Assembly: GCA_022539475.1 (NCBI GenBank)
Contig: VCMS01000020.1
Location: 1 to 64,000, forward strand
Reading direction: 5' to 3'
From: Gracilaria domingensis
Lineage: Eukaryota > Rhodophyta > Florideophyceae > Gracilariales > Gracilariaceae
Length of the DNA: 64,000 nucleotides
The translations under genes were made by a program, and so were the position numbers. Under the pieces are notes generated by a model. That model did not search any database and was not told where the DNA came from. It saw nothing but the letters and a program-made list of their open reading frames with translations. Positions 49,535-58,710 of the stretch are shown one piece after another (the stretch's first letter is position 1; each line of letters starts with the position of its first letter).

Positions 49535-51208
49535 ATGAGATCTACTCTGAACAGCATGACACCGGATGACCTGATGTCTCAACTAAATGAACATGTGCTG
49601 AGAGGAAGGTCGATGAAGGTTCAGTTCGTGGCATTGGGAGAGGGAGCGAATGCAGAGAACGCAGGCAGTTCTGCATTTGTGGATGACGATGAGCTTCTTT
49701 CTGTGACAGTTCCACGGGTTGTCACCGTCGAGAAAGATGCTGCGCCAGACGATCAGCAAGAGACAGGTGGGGGGTCATTTGATGACGAGTTACCTACAGC
49801 TCTTCCGGAATCTGAGGAGCACGGACTTGTTCGAGGTGACCCATATGATGGCCCACTGAACCCATCATGGTGCGGGTATGCCAGGCTGAGACCGCAGGAA
49901 TGGCAAGGGAAGAACGTAATTGAGCACAAGGACCCCTGGCTCAGAGTCATTCACTTGCCGAAGGGACATAGGTCGGAGCTGCTAAGTGTCTCGAATCTCA
50001 GAGATGTACACCATCTTGTCTTTTGGCACGCTGCAAGGGCTGAACATCGCCTACGGGCGGAGACATTTGGTATGCAGTATCCTCGTACTCGACCGACAGG
50101 TATGGATGATGAAGAGGTGCTGTGGGTTGCTGCGAAGGAGCATGACGAATTTGGGCAAATGTTCTTCGCCCGAATGCAAGCTGAGCTAAGGCAGAATGGA
50201 TATTGCGTGCTTGATGGCTTTGCGACGGATAATGGTGTCCCTAAATGGGAGGAGTTGGAAGAAGTTCGGGAGTTCGGAGATGTGTCGGGGAAGTTGGTGG
50301 ACTTCTTCGAGAATGAGTATGGAGCGATGCCGGATATACGGAAAGGAGAGGAACAGAAGTCGTTTGTTCAAATAATCAACGATGATGAAGGATGGAAGGA
50401 CGGTAGCGATGGACCATTTGAGGGGAGAGTGATGTCGACACGTTGGGGTACGGTGGAGAAGCCGGAGGATAATGAGGAGCTCAGGTGGGTTGTAAGGTCG
50501 CGTGCTTTACTTGATGTTCGAATGGGTACAATTGCTGCGGCTTTGGGACTATGGGACAATGAAAGGGAAGCTGTGAAGATGTACACTCCGAAAACTGGTG
50601 GTCGATTTCTGGGGACGACGAGAAAGTGCAAGCGCCAGACGCTGCACACCGACTTCAGTGGTCTGGTTACGAAGGAAACAATGAATACTGGCAACCCCGG
50701 ATACTTTGTAATGGCCTCTGGGAAAGAGGGCTTTCCTCTCTGGGTGAGCGCTGGAAGCCATCAACTGGTGGGGATGAACAACCAACAGTTGCGAGTGATG
50801 TCGGAGGTGTATCCAGCGAAGAAGATAATCATCCCACCGTACTCTGTATTCGTGGGCCGTGGTGATGTGACACATGCTGGAGCAAGTGGGAAGGACAAGG
50901 TGGATAGGCCCGAGTCTATGGATTTGCTGGTTAGATACCACATGTACATGGTACCAGAGGGCTACGCACTACCTGATGCTGTTCATCGGGTGCGGGATTT
51001 CCGACCCACGTTTGTCAATGGTGACGAGGAGGAGGAGGCGGAGGATGAACTGTTGTCCGATAAGGAGGGTGGGGCGGTTGACATGGACGAAGACCAAGTG
51101 GTCGTGGAGATTGGTGTGGAAGCGGACGCCGGTAGAACCGAAGTGCTCGAGAGTAGTAGTGATGACGATTTGCCAATAATGAGGCTGCGAGCGCCTCGAA
51201 GTGGATGA
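49535..51208 (+). CDS. 2-oxoglutarate/Fe(II)-dioxygenase-like protein
   Basis: 557 aa from this ATG, but the frame is open back to 49427 and the upstream residues (VLDSSEEEQRAPPRKKRRK) look real, including a nuclear-localisation-like stretch. The core has HTDFSG (His371, Asp373), GSHQLVG, then GRGDVTHAGAS (His447) and RYHMYMVP. The H-x-D...H facial triad and a later Arg fit the 2OG-Fe(II) oxygenase double-stranded beta-helix. The C-terminus is acidic. Such enzymes in mobile elements include TET/JBP base oxidases; whether this one acts on DNA, RNA or protein is open. Spacing 73 residues between Asp and distal His is within the family range. Confidence 0.6.
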   Translation: MRSTLNSMTPDDLMSQLNEHVLRGRSMKVQFVALGEGANAENAGSSAFVDDDELLSVTVPRVVTVEKDAAPDDQQETGGGSFDDELPTALPESEEHGLVRGDPYDGPLNPSWCGYARLRPQEWQGKNVIEHKDPWLRVIHLPKGHRSELLSVSNLRDVHHLVFWHAARAEHRLRAETFGMQYPRTRPTGMDDEEVLWVAAKEHDEFGQMFFARMQAELRQNGYCVLDGFATDNGVPKWEELEEVREFGDVSGKLVDFFENEYGAMPDIRKGEEQKSFVQIINDDEGWKDGSDGPFEGRVMSTRWGTVEKPEDNEELRWVVRSRALLDVRMGTIAAALGLWDNEREAVKMYTPKTGGRFLGTTRKCKRQTLHTDFSGLVTKETMNTGNPGYFVMASGKEGFPLWVSAGSHQLVGMNNQQLRVMSEVYPAKKIIIPPYSVFVGRGDVTHAGASGKDKVDRPESMDLLVRYHMYMVPEGYALPDAVHRVRDFRPTFVNGDEEEEAEDELLSDKEGGAVDMDEDQVVVEIGVEADAGRTEVLESSSDDDLPIMRLRAPRSG

Positions 51209-51520
51209 GAATGAGATGATTAGTAAATTATGTGTGTCTTGCGAGTATTAAGAGTAGTATACTATTACAAGGCTATACATATGAACATAGAAAAGGTGCG
51301 GCAGGCTGGTAATTGAACAAATGTCAAACGTCTTTGGTCCAGTTGCGTCTAATTGCAACATGCCAAATGCTCGGTATCGTTAACATCATTGGTGGCACCA
51401 GTCAATTCGCAATTGAACATGTAGCGTCCTAACATTCTGAAACTGCACTTAAGGTTGCTTTTAAGAGAAGTATAACTGAGAAGTCTATACAGTTCCTGTC
51501 TATGCGGTACTTGTGGCAGT
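51209..51520. other. Right flank of the modification cluster
   Basis: No gene. AT-richer than the cluster, with a probable 3'UTR of the dioxygenase-like gene. No terminal repeat matching 36.0-36.8 kb was found by eye. Confidence 0.3.
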
Positions 51521-52381
51521 ATGGTGACTGTATCAGGAAAAATGGCAGAGGAACAGAGAGACTTGGCGGAAATTTCACCAAATACCTTGTCTAAGTTCAT
51601 ATATGCCAATGGTTACGGTATATTAAGTTCCGTTGATGGAACGTTGAGAAGAGAAGGAGAGTCAATTCCAGAAGAAGTTGTGAAGTGTATGAAGTTCATT
51701 GACGAACGTGTTGGTTTCGGACTTGTCACAGGGGGTGATGTGGGCGACGTGGAGGGGAAAATGGAAGGACTCGGAGACTATAAGTTTGGTGTCTCGGCGA
51801 ATCATGGAGCTTTCCTGCGTTTCTCTGACGAGAGGGAAATTAAGGGTGCATTCAATGATCACACCCTTGACCACACTGTTGACGGACTACTGTTCCTGGC
51901 AAGGGATTTGAATAGGAGGCATGGTATTGTGAATGATGATGACAAGGGGTTCGTGGAGACCAGAAGTGATAGTGGCCTTCCCAATTTCGTGTACAACAAA
52001 CTGTGGCAGTGGAAAGAAGAAGTGGATTCTGCTATTGGGGACCTGTTGCAGAAGATGGATGCGTTTGTTATCTATCCCGGCGATAAAAGTTGCGAAATTG
52101 TGGACAAGCGATACACAAAAGGAAGCGGAGGAGAAAATCTTGTGGATAATGAACCGAGATTTATTGATACGGATGACGTCGTGACGTTCGGAAGTGCTTT
52201 GAGCGACGGGCCTTTGCATGAGGTAGGCGTGTACGGCGTTCACGTCAAAGAAGATTGTATCCCGCGTGGAGTACACAACCTGTTCGAAAGCGTGGAGGAT
52301 GTACATTCGACAATTATGTTGGTGGCTCTGTTGTACGGCTACGAGGAAAAGCAGCACGATAAAAACCACCATGATTCATAA
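51521..52381 (+). CDS. HAD-superfamily protein lacking the catalytic nucleophile
   Basis: The likely start is MAEEQRDLAEI (51542). The fold is that of Cof/sucrose-phosphatase-like HAD hydrolases and aligns end to end with the paralogue at 52498-53380. Motif I reads LSSVDGTL, where the paralogue has ISDVDGTL: the first, nucleophilic Asp is Ser. TGR is TGG, and the motif IV GNASND is GSALSD. So the ORF is whole but three active-site elements are changed. A regulatory or binding role, or early decay, would both fit. Confidence 0.7.
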   Translation: MVTVSGKMAEEQRDLAEISPNTLSKFIYANGYGILSSVDGTLRREGESIPEEVVKCMKFIDERVGFGLVTGGDVGDVEGKMEGLGDYKFGVSANHGAFLRFSDEREIKGAFNDHTLDHTVDGLLFLARDLNRRHGIVNDDDKGFVETRSDSGLPNFVYNKLWQWKEEVDSAIGDLLQKMDAFVIYPGDKSCEIVDKRYTKGSGGENLVDNEPRFIDTDDVVTFGSALSDGPLHEVGVYGVHVKEDCIPRGVHNLFESVEDVHSTIMLVALLYGYEEKQHDKNHHDS

Positions 52382-52497
52382 AAGGGTATTGAGATATATA
52401 CGACACTTTTATTACTGAGATCTCATATCATAGCTAAGTATTAAGGCATCGTAGCACTTGAAACAAATTCCAAGAGCATTTCTAAACCATTGACACT

Positions 52498-53380
52498 TGC
52501 ATTTTCTGTACCCGTACAGTTCTGCCACCCTTCTGATGGTCTCATGCACGTCCTCCACCCCATCAACAAGATATGTTACCGCTGTGGAGGTCGTCTCCCT
52601 TCACATGAACTGCGAGGGTTGCCATTTCATATAGAGGCCATCATTGGAAGCATTCCCGAAAGCAACGATTAAATGTGTGTCGAACTGGGGGTCGTTTTCA
52701 ACCAAGGCTAGCGCCCCACTATTTTTCGTGAAACGAATGTCCCCTATGTCACAGTTTTCATCTTGAGGGTACGCAACCAGGTTCGGAAAGGATGTCAACA
52801 CTTTTGAAATACCGGAGTTAACTTCTGTTTTCCACTTCGACAGTCCATTGTACGTGAAGTTAGGGAGTCCACTGTCTTTTCTAGTGCTCACCACTGCTTG
52901 TTGACGCTCTTCGTGAAGTCCGTGCGATTCATTTAAGGAGAGTGCAAGTCTCTCAAGTTCGGCTGCACATCTTTCGTAACCTTCCCTGTCAAGGTCCTGA
53001 TCAATTTCGGTACCATTGGATAATCTCACCCGTGCGCCTTGGTTTCCAGAGATGCCAAAAGTGTAGCCACCCAGGTGCTCCATGAAACTCTCGGCATCCT
53101 CTATATCTCGCCCAGTAGCAATTCCGAAACCAACGCGTGCGTTGATGTACTTCATGCATTTGACTGTTTCGGCAGGAATGTTCTCCCCAGCTCTTTTCAG
53201 AGTACCGTCAACATCACTAATCACGGCGTAGCCATTTTCGAATATTTCGTTAGCCAGCTGCTGAGGAGTTACTTCTTGGGCTCTAACTTCTGAGTTATAC
53301 ATGTTTTGAAAGCTTTCGAAAGGGTTCGTTTTGCAAATGGGTGTGGGTATACGAATGAGAAGGATGTGATTGATGTTCAC
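52498..53380 (-). pseudogene. HAD-superfamily phosphatase paralogue with frameshifted C-terminus
   Basis: The likely start is MYNSEVRAQEVTP (53302). The catalytic motifs are intact: ISDVDGTL (motif I, both Asp), GFGIATGRDIED, the lid domain with TRKDSGLPNFTYNG, and VAFGNASNDGLY (motif IV). The frame stops at 52601, but coding continues in a second frame (MATLAVHVKGDDLHSG) and a third (VEDVHETIRRVAELYGY, to about 52498), matching the other copy. Two small indels therefore cut off the last 45 or so residues. It converges with the other copy, so the pair is an inverted duplication. Confidence 0.7.
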
Positions 53381-53929
53381 AAGGTGTTTCGTAGTATAAA
53401 AAGAGTCTAAGAACGACCATATACGGGTATTGTAGTACTGTTTTAAAACGTTACTAGGAGGAGAAGTTTTTGCATCGATTTGAAGTAAAGAAAGGATGAT
53501 TTAGTCATAAATTATATGTACGGGTTCAAGTGGGTAAAGAAAACTGTAAATATCTTTAACATGAGCTTAGAAATCAAGAAGAGTAAAACAACCTCCATTA
53601 TGGGTTGAAACCCATAAAAGGTTTACCTTACTTTATACGGGTGCCCCAAGTAATGCAAACGCTTAGTTCTTCAGAAATATCACAATTTTTGTACTTGTTT
53701 CGTTACTAGTATCGTGCACTTTAATGATATGGAATGACCATTTTCTATCTAGCAAAATCTTAGCGAAGTATTAGTGATAAGGGATGTAGGATTTAAAGGG
53801 GCATATTTGAACCACAGAAGGACGAACAATATAAGTAATGTAATAGGAACAGGTCATTTCGATAAAGTAACTTTTATGTCTAACTATCTCTAAAAGGTTC
53901 AGAACACCGAAAAGTCATGTGTTCTAACC
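53381..53929. other. Intergenic, AT-rich
   Basis: No gene supported. It contains GGGTTGAAACCC near 53600, a short inverted repeat, and little else. Confidence 0.3.
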
Positions 53930-54934
53930 TCAAAGCTGGGGGGATAACTTTTCCTTAACAACGTTGACGTAGTTTGTATGAAAAGGAGCGGGGTCACCGC
54001 CTACAATGTTTCTTTCTTGGCGGGAAAAGTCGTAGAAGTACGCGTTCCTAAACTGAAAGTCGGAGAAAGAAGTAGGGAAGCCAACGAGAGTTTTCCCATA
54101 TGCAAGAAGTCGCCCAACGGTCTCTTCCAGGTTGAAAGTAGTACCTGTCTTAAGCGAAACTATCTTCAACAGCTCTTTCATTATTGTGAGCACAACCGTA
54201 CTGCACTCCGTAGCGACTACGTCCATAGGAATGAAACCTCTTGAGGCCCCGACGATGTTGAACGCTGATAGCCACACGAGCTTCTCATAATAGCTTACGA
54301 GAAATGTGTCTTCGTCGACAACCCCGCAAGTGAGACCCATAGACCTAAACCTGTCTGCAACGTTGGAGGCCCACTTTCCTGTTGCGACAGTGAGACCATC
54401 CGGACTTTGAGGAGTGACACCATCCTGCGGAGCTGCGTTTCTTGAGGGGACACCAACGTATAGGACAACTTTTGAACATTTGTCCACACCGAGCTTCGAA
54501 AGCAATGGTATGATGTCTCCATTCTGGAAGAAAACGAGATTCTCTCTGAGCGAATAAGGGCAAGCCTGAATTACGGTCTCCAGGGTGTTCGTTCTTCCAC
54601 AAACTAGTATCGGTACATCAGAAAGATGAGAGGTAGCAGCCATGCTGCAGAATTCGTGTGCGGAAATGACCGTATCTTCTTCGTTCGCCAGCATGGTACC
54701 TATACGCCCCCTTCCAACAATAACGGCCCGAGTCCTTCGGGCGGGAGATGAGGCCTGAGGGACGTCAGAGTATCTGGGACTCGGAGGCGGAGTGGGAGGC
54801 ATGTCGGACTGGGAGTTCATTGCAAGTGTTCGATTGTTTTTGTGTGACGATAAAATGGAAGATGGGGCGGAGAACTGCTGGGGTAAAGAGTGATACTTAA
54901 GTACAAACGGTTGGGAAGCGCAGAACGGGAACAT
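53930..54934 (-). CDS. Ketopantoate reductase-like (ApbA/PanE family) protein
   Basis: The N-terminal Rossmann motif AVIVGRGRIGTML (about 67-79) follows a Pro/Ser-rich leader; Met at 54819 (MNSQSDMPP) is an alternative start. The C-terminal helical domain has YYEKLVWLSAFNIVGASRG, which matches the PanE region with the catalytic Lys and substrate Asn. PanE reduces 2-dehydropantoate to pantoate with NADPH in CoA synthesis. Variants of the family act on other 2-oxo acids, and the middle (about 130-190) is diverged, so the substrate is not certain. Intact, 334 aa, no intron. Confidence 0.65.
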   Translation of the reverse strand: MFPFCASQPFVLKYHSLPQQFSAPSSILSSHKNNRTLAMNSQSDMPPTPPPSPRYSDVPQASSPARRTRAVIVGRGRIGTMLANEEDTVISAHEFCSMAATSHLSDVPILVCGRTNTLETVIQACPYSLRENLVFFQNGDIIPLLSKLGVDKCSKVVLYVGVPSRNAAPQDGVTPQSPDGLTVATGKWASNVADRFRSMGLTCGVVDEDTFLVSYYEKLVWLSAFNIVGASRGFIPMDVVATECSTVVLTIMKELLKIVSLKTGTTFNLEETVGRLLAYGKTLVGFPTSFSDFQFRNAYFYDFSRQERNIVGGDPAPFHTNYVNVVKEKLSPQL

Positions 54935-55215
54935 GGTTCACTTTGTGAAAGTGAGCGAAATGTATGATATGTGATTGTACTGAATGAATGATAGGGCTTG
55001 TATGAGACGACAAGCCACAAAGTGTGATGATGTTTTATGAAAGGTAGGTGGAAGAGTAGAAAGTGTGCAATGAATGAAACTGATTTCGAACCTGAGTTGT
55101 AAAGTAGTTGTAAAGTACGAGTTACGGGGAGCTTGAATACAGGATGAAAGGAGCCATTTTGGCTTCATAAATGACGTGAACGGGTTTATAGCTTCACTTG
55201 GATTGCCATAATTAA

Positions 55216-55535
55216 AAGGATGGAGTTGGATTGCGCCCGAATACGTCTATAAAGGTCGTAGAAGCACTTATGAAGGAAGGAGTTGTAGACATGTTATTGT
55301 TGATGACGGTGGAGCCAGGGTTTGGAGGACAGGCGTTTATGGAGGGTGTTCTTGACAAGGTGCGACATGCAAGGGAGTTGTACCCAAGAATAGGGATACA
55401 GGTGGATGGGGTATTGGACTGAGTACTGTGAAAGCAGTAGTGAAGGCCGGTGCAAACATTTCAGTTGCAGGATCTGCCATCTTTGGCTCGAGTAACCCAG
55501 CTCATGTCATAGCTGGTTTTCGAAAGGTTGGTTAG
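55216..55535 (+). pseudogene. Ribulose-phosphate 3-epimerase fragment with a one-base shift
   Basis: After a TAA the frame reads KDGVGLRPNTS, then the signature LLMTVEPGFGGQAFM and IGIQVDG (about 55405). Then the frame slips: the next frame gives GIGLSTVKAVVKAGANISVA to a stop at 55535, as in the family's VDGGI...AGSAIF end. One base is missing in a G run (GATGGGGTATT). Only the C-terminal half of the enzyme is present, without an N-terminal barrel or start. Either a truncated pseudogene copy or a gene with unseen upstream exons. Confidence 0.7.
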
Positions 55536-55616
55536 AGATAGTAGCATAAATTTATTGTTTATTACATTGTAACCTTTACGTGTTATCACGACTATATTCT
55601 CCGTCTCCATTGGAGA

Positions 55617-55950
55617 TGTATTTCTCTTGTATCACAACCGGGAAAGGATGTGAGAGAACATAAATATATCCCCAGTGGACGCTGAGAGGGAGGATGAACT
55701 ACTCTACGTGCTATCATTGTTACCCATCCGGTGTCGAGTGGTGACATATTCTTTTTTTGTCACAACCCACAAAGGATGTGACGGAAGAAGAACATGCCCC
55801 CAGTCGAGACAGAGGGTGAGCAACTCTAAGTACAATCACTAGTCCCTAGCTTGCCTCCACTGGCAATATCTTCCTGTTTTGCTATAACCATCGAGTGAGG
55901 TTATGGTGGAAGAGAAAAATATCGCCGGTCGAGCGAGGTGGGTGGGGACT
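55617..55950. repeat. Three imperfect tandem units with internal hairpins
   Basis: Units at about 55617-55740, 55743-55862 and 55863-55945. Each has a TATTCTT-like start, a small hairpin (ATCACA...TGTGA, GTCACA...TGTGAC, CTATAACC...GGTTAT), then GAAGA/GAGAA, ATAT/CATG, CCCCAGT(G/C)GA and a GAGG run. The stems differ in sequence but keep pairing. Confidence 0.45.
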
Positions 55951-56167
55951 ATGTGAAGAGGGGACAGAGAGATGGCGCTTAAATAGTGGAAGGTGCGGAG
56001 GTGTACAGTAGATGTTTTGGCGGGAAATGGGATGAGGGAAACAGGGACAATCATGGTGCTGGATATAGCCCGTGTGGTTGGACAGTGGGGGTGGACAGCA
56101 CAGTTTAGCTCGATTGCACTGTATCGCAGCGGAAACTTCGATCCAACTACTACTTCTTTTTCTGAAG

Positions 56168-57097
56168 ATGTCGAACGGATACGTGAAGGATGAGGAGCTG
56201 TTGGCGCTGTTGGAGGGGGAGGAGGTACCGCAGACGCCGTCACCAAAGCGGGAAGAGTACGTGATTACGGCGGCTGGTCGGATGTCGCAGAAGAAGGAAG
56301 TGGCTGATGAAGGAAAGAAGTGTGAGGCGAGGAGAGGAGATGGTGATGAGGTGGAGAAGGGGGTAGAATTGGAGGTGGAGGGGGTCGCAATGGAGAGAAG
56401 GGGTGCGGTGCATCTGAGTCAGTTAGAGGTTGGAGACCAGATAGAGAGTGGGGGCGGAGAGGGTGACAGGGAGATGCGGTTTGTGGGGGAGATGAAGGCG
56501 AGGGTGGGGATGTTGGGGTTGGTGATGAAGGAGCAACTGGACGATGGAATTGTGGAGATTGTAACGGAAATGGGCGGTGTGGTGCTGAGTGGGGGTGGTA
56601 GTGGTGTTTTGGTTGAGGCGATTTCGAGCCTGCGGAATTCGTTGTCGGTATTGGGAGTGGAGATGAGAAATCATGTGTATGGGATAGTGGAGTGTGCGGG
56701 AAGGGAGGTTGGAGAGTTGCGGGAGGAGAATAGGGTTCTGAACGAGAGGTTGGACGTGCTGGAGAAGGAGGTGAAGGAGCTGTGCAAGAGGCAAAGATTG
56801 GTGGAAGAGGAGACGGTGAAACGAAGTGTGGAGGGAAAGACGGAGAAGGGAAGTGTGGGAAGGGTGGCGGTGCAGAAGGGGTCCCCTGTGACACCGAAGA
56901 CAAAGGGTGGTGGGGTTGGGGATGGGAAGAGCCGTCTGAAGAAGAGGCGTAAGGAGATGAAGAAGGTGGTGGAGGAGGTGCCGCGGGAGGGAGTGGGAGC
57001 TCCGGTGGTGACTGGAGTTAGGAGTGCGACGGAGGTAGCGCGGACTGCGAAGGGGATTCTGAGGGGACAGGAGGAGAGAAGGATGGGAGGGATTTGA
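56168..57097 (+). CDS. Glu/Gly/Val-rich coiled-coil protein, unknown
   Basis: Start MSNGYVKDEELLALLEGEEV at 56168 gives 309 aa; the ORF is open upstream to 56072. The first 100 residues are acidic. A helical central part (about 110-180) precedes a strong coiled coil (about 180-225, REENRVLNERLDVLEKEVKE). A basic C-terminus follows (KSRLKKRRKEMKK). The G-rich strand also leaves an opposite-strand Pro/His-rich ORF, which is a shadow. The layout suits a nuclear or cytoskeletal adaptor. No family known. Confidence 0.5.
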   Translation: MSNGYVKDEELLALLEGEEVPQTPSPKREEYVITAAGRMSQKKEVADEGKKCEARRGDGDEVEKGVELEVEGVAMERRGAVHLSQLEVGDQIESGGGEGDREMRFVGEMKARVGMLGLVMKEQLDDGIVEIVTEMGGVVLSGGGSGVLVEAISSLRNSLSVLGVEMRNHVYGIVECAGREVGELREENRVLNERLDVLEKEVKELCKRQRLVEEETVKRSVEGKTEKGSVGRVAVQKGSPVTPKTKGGGVGDGKSRLKKRRKEMKKVVEEVPREGVGAPVVTGVRSATEVARTAKGILRGQEERRMGGI

Positions 57098-57656
57098 AGC
57101 CGTTTTGGGGCGAGGCGGGTATACGAGAAGGGGGAGGGTTGTCCACCTGACTTCTACAAAATGACGTTTGCGGAGACGGAGAGAGAGGATGCGAACGCGT
57201 GATGGGCGAGAAATGGGTAAATAGCGGGGGTGGTGTGGACTGGGAAGAAGTGATGGGATGATTGAGGTGGGATGAGTTGCGATTGGCATTGCAACATGGG
57301 AGAAAATGGAAACGCAAACTAGCACCAGTGAAGTTTTGAGAGAGGGTCGCGGAAAAGATTGAATGGGGTGGTGCGGCGAAGTAGAACCTCTACAAAAACT
57401 AGGGGACCCAAGAACTAAACTGCGCGAAATGGAATTTAATATTCCAAAATTTCTTAATTTTTTGAGTGCCAGCCTCTGCTACCCCCTCGCGCGCCCCAAA
57501 TAGCCCCAAAACTAGCTTAGTTTCCAAAGCGAACAGACTATATTCCACTTTGCAGAACACAAACGCTCGAGACAACTGGGTAAATATTTCGACCCCGACT
57601 TTGGGAAAGTTCGCCACCGGGATGACCTCCGGTCGAACCACTCGAAATTACGAGTT
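57098..57656. other. Intergenic
   Basis: No gene seen. A purine-rich start gives way to AT-rich DNA at 57430-57470 and then to DNA of the retrotransposon fragment. Confidence 0.3.
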
Positions 57657-58049
57657 TTGTCACACCGCATCGCAGGAAGTTTCACGCACAACCGTCAAAT
57701 CACCACAGCAATTAGTCAACAGAGTATGGAAAGACGTTTCCAGACATTGGACCCTTACAGGGACGGATACTGTACGCAACAAGCGATTGCGAAAAGGGAT
57801 CTTCAAGATGAAGTGCACTCACGGCAGATTTGCATGGTTTCCTTGCTAAAGGCTAATGTCAGCCACATCGTGCAACACTCATACAACGTAGATGGTCACA
57901 TACAGTACCGAGTCCGTTGGCACGGTGTTGGTCCTGAATATGATTCGGTTCGGCCAATATGGCACCTCCCACGTTCAATTGTGATGCAATATCACCGTCA
58001 AACGGGTACAGGTATTCCCGCAACGATCACAAACGCCCTCATAGGATAA
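57657..58049 (+). pseudogene. Retrotransposon chromodomain fragment
   Basis: From about 57850 the frame reads VSHIVQHSYNVDGHIQYRVR, then WHGVGPEYDSVRPIWHLPRS and IVMQYHRQTGTGIPATITNA. It aligns with the copy A chromodomain at 6436-6620, including the HLPRS and YHR blocks after the domain. No integrase lies upstream, so this is a detached 3' fragment of a related element. Confidence 0.65.
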
Positions 58050-58710
58050 CTGTACCACCGAAGTGGAATGTGCCCCGCTATGCGGTAGAGAAGAGAAGAA
58101 GTTATATGGGTTGAATTTTTAATGCCATTTCTAACGGAAGTGATTACCATCTGGTGTGGGGTCACATTGTTACTCGGCTTATGCAGTTGGAGCCCGACTC
58201 ACGTCGTGTTTAACCCTTGTCAGCTACCTGGAATAGGTACACGGAAGAGCTCTTCCATGAAAATGGAATAGCTCTTCCATGTACTGGAATAGCTCTTCCA
58301 TAGACTGTTTCATATGCGTTGAAGCGTTTTGTACATCTTAACCAGTTTATCGTTGTTGTAATTGGGCGTAAGCATCCTTCATGTGTACCCAAATCAAGTT
58401 TGTAAATTACGGTAATAGGCAAGCGGCGTATACGAAACCAGAATGCATCCAAAAAAACGTATGGCCAAGCATTTCTGATTCATCCATTGCCAGATAGTTG
58501 ATGGACCAAGGCAACATAGTGAATAGATAGAATGCACACAAAACAGATATAAAAAGTAACAGCTGTCCTCTCACGAAAGTGTTAAAATCAGTACAAATCT
58601 CAGTATACAAACTCAATGTTGTTCATCAAAAGACTTCTCTTTTCAGTATTGCCATCGAAGTTTTCTCTGAACTAAATTGGCCCAGAAGAGGCACCAAACA
58701 GTCTTAATTA
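58050..58710. other. Left end of the piggyBac-like relic
   Basis: It contains three copies of an AGCTCTTCCAT word (58246-58310), twice preceded by GGAAT. The right end at 63103-63175 has similar words in inverted sense. No gene. Confidence 0.4.

Noticed and set aside
56265..57325. Pro/His/Ser-rich minus ORFs of 212-300 codons
   Set aside because: Shadows of the G-rich coding strand of the coiled-coil gene.
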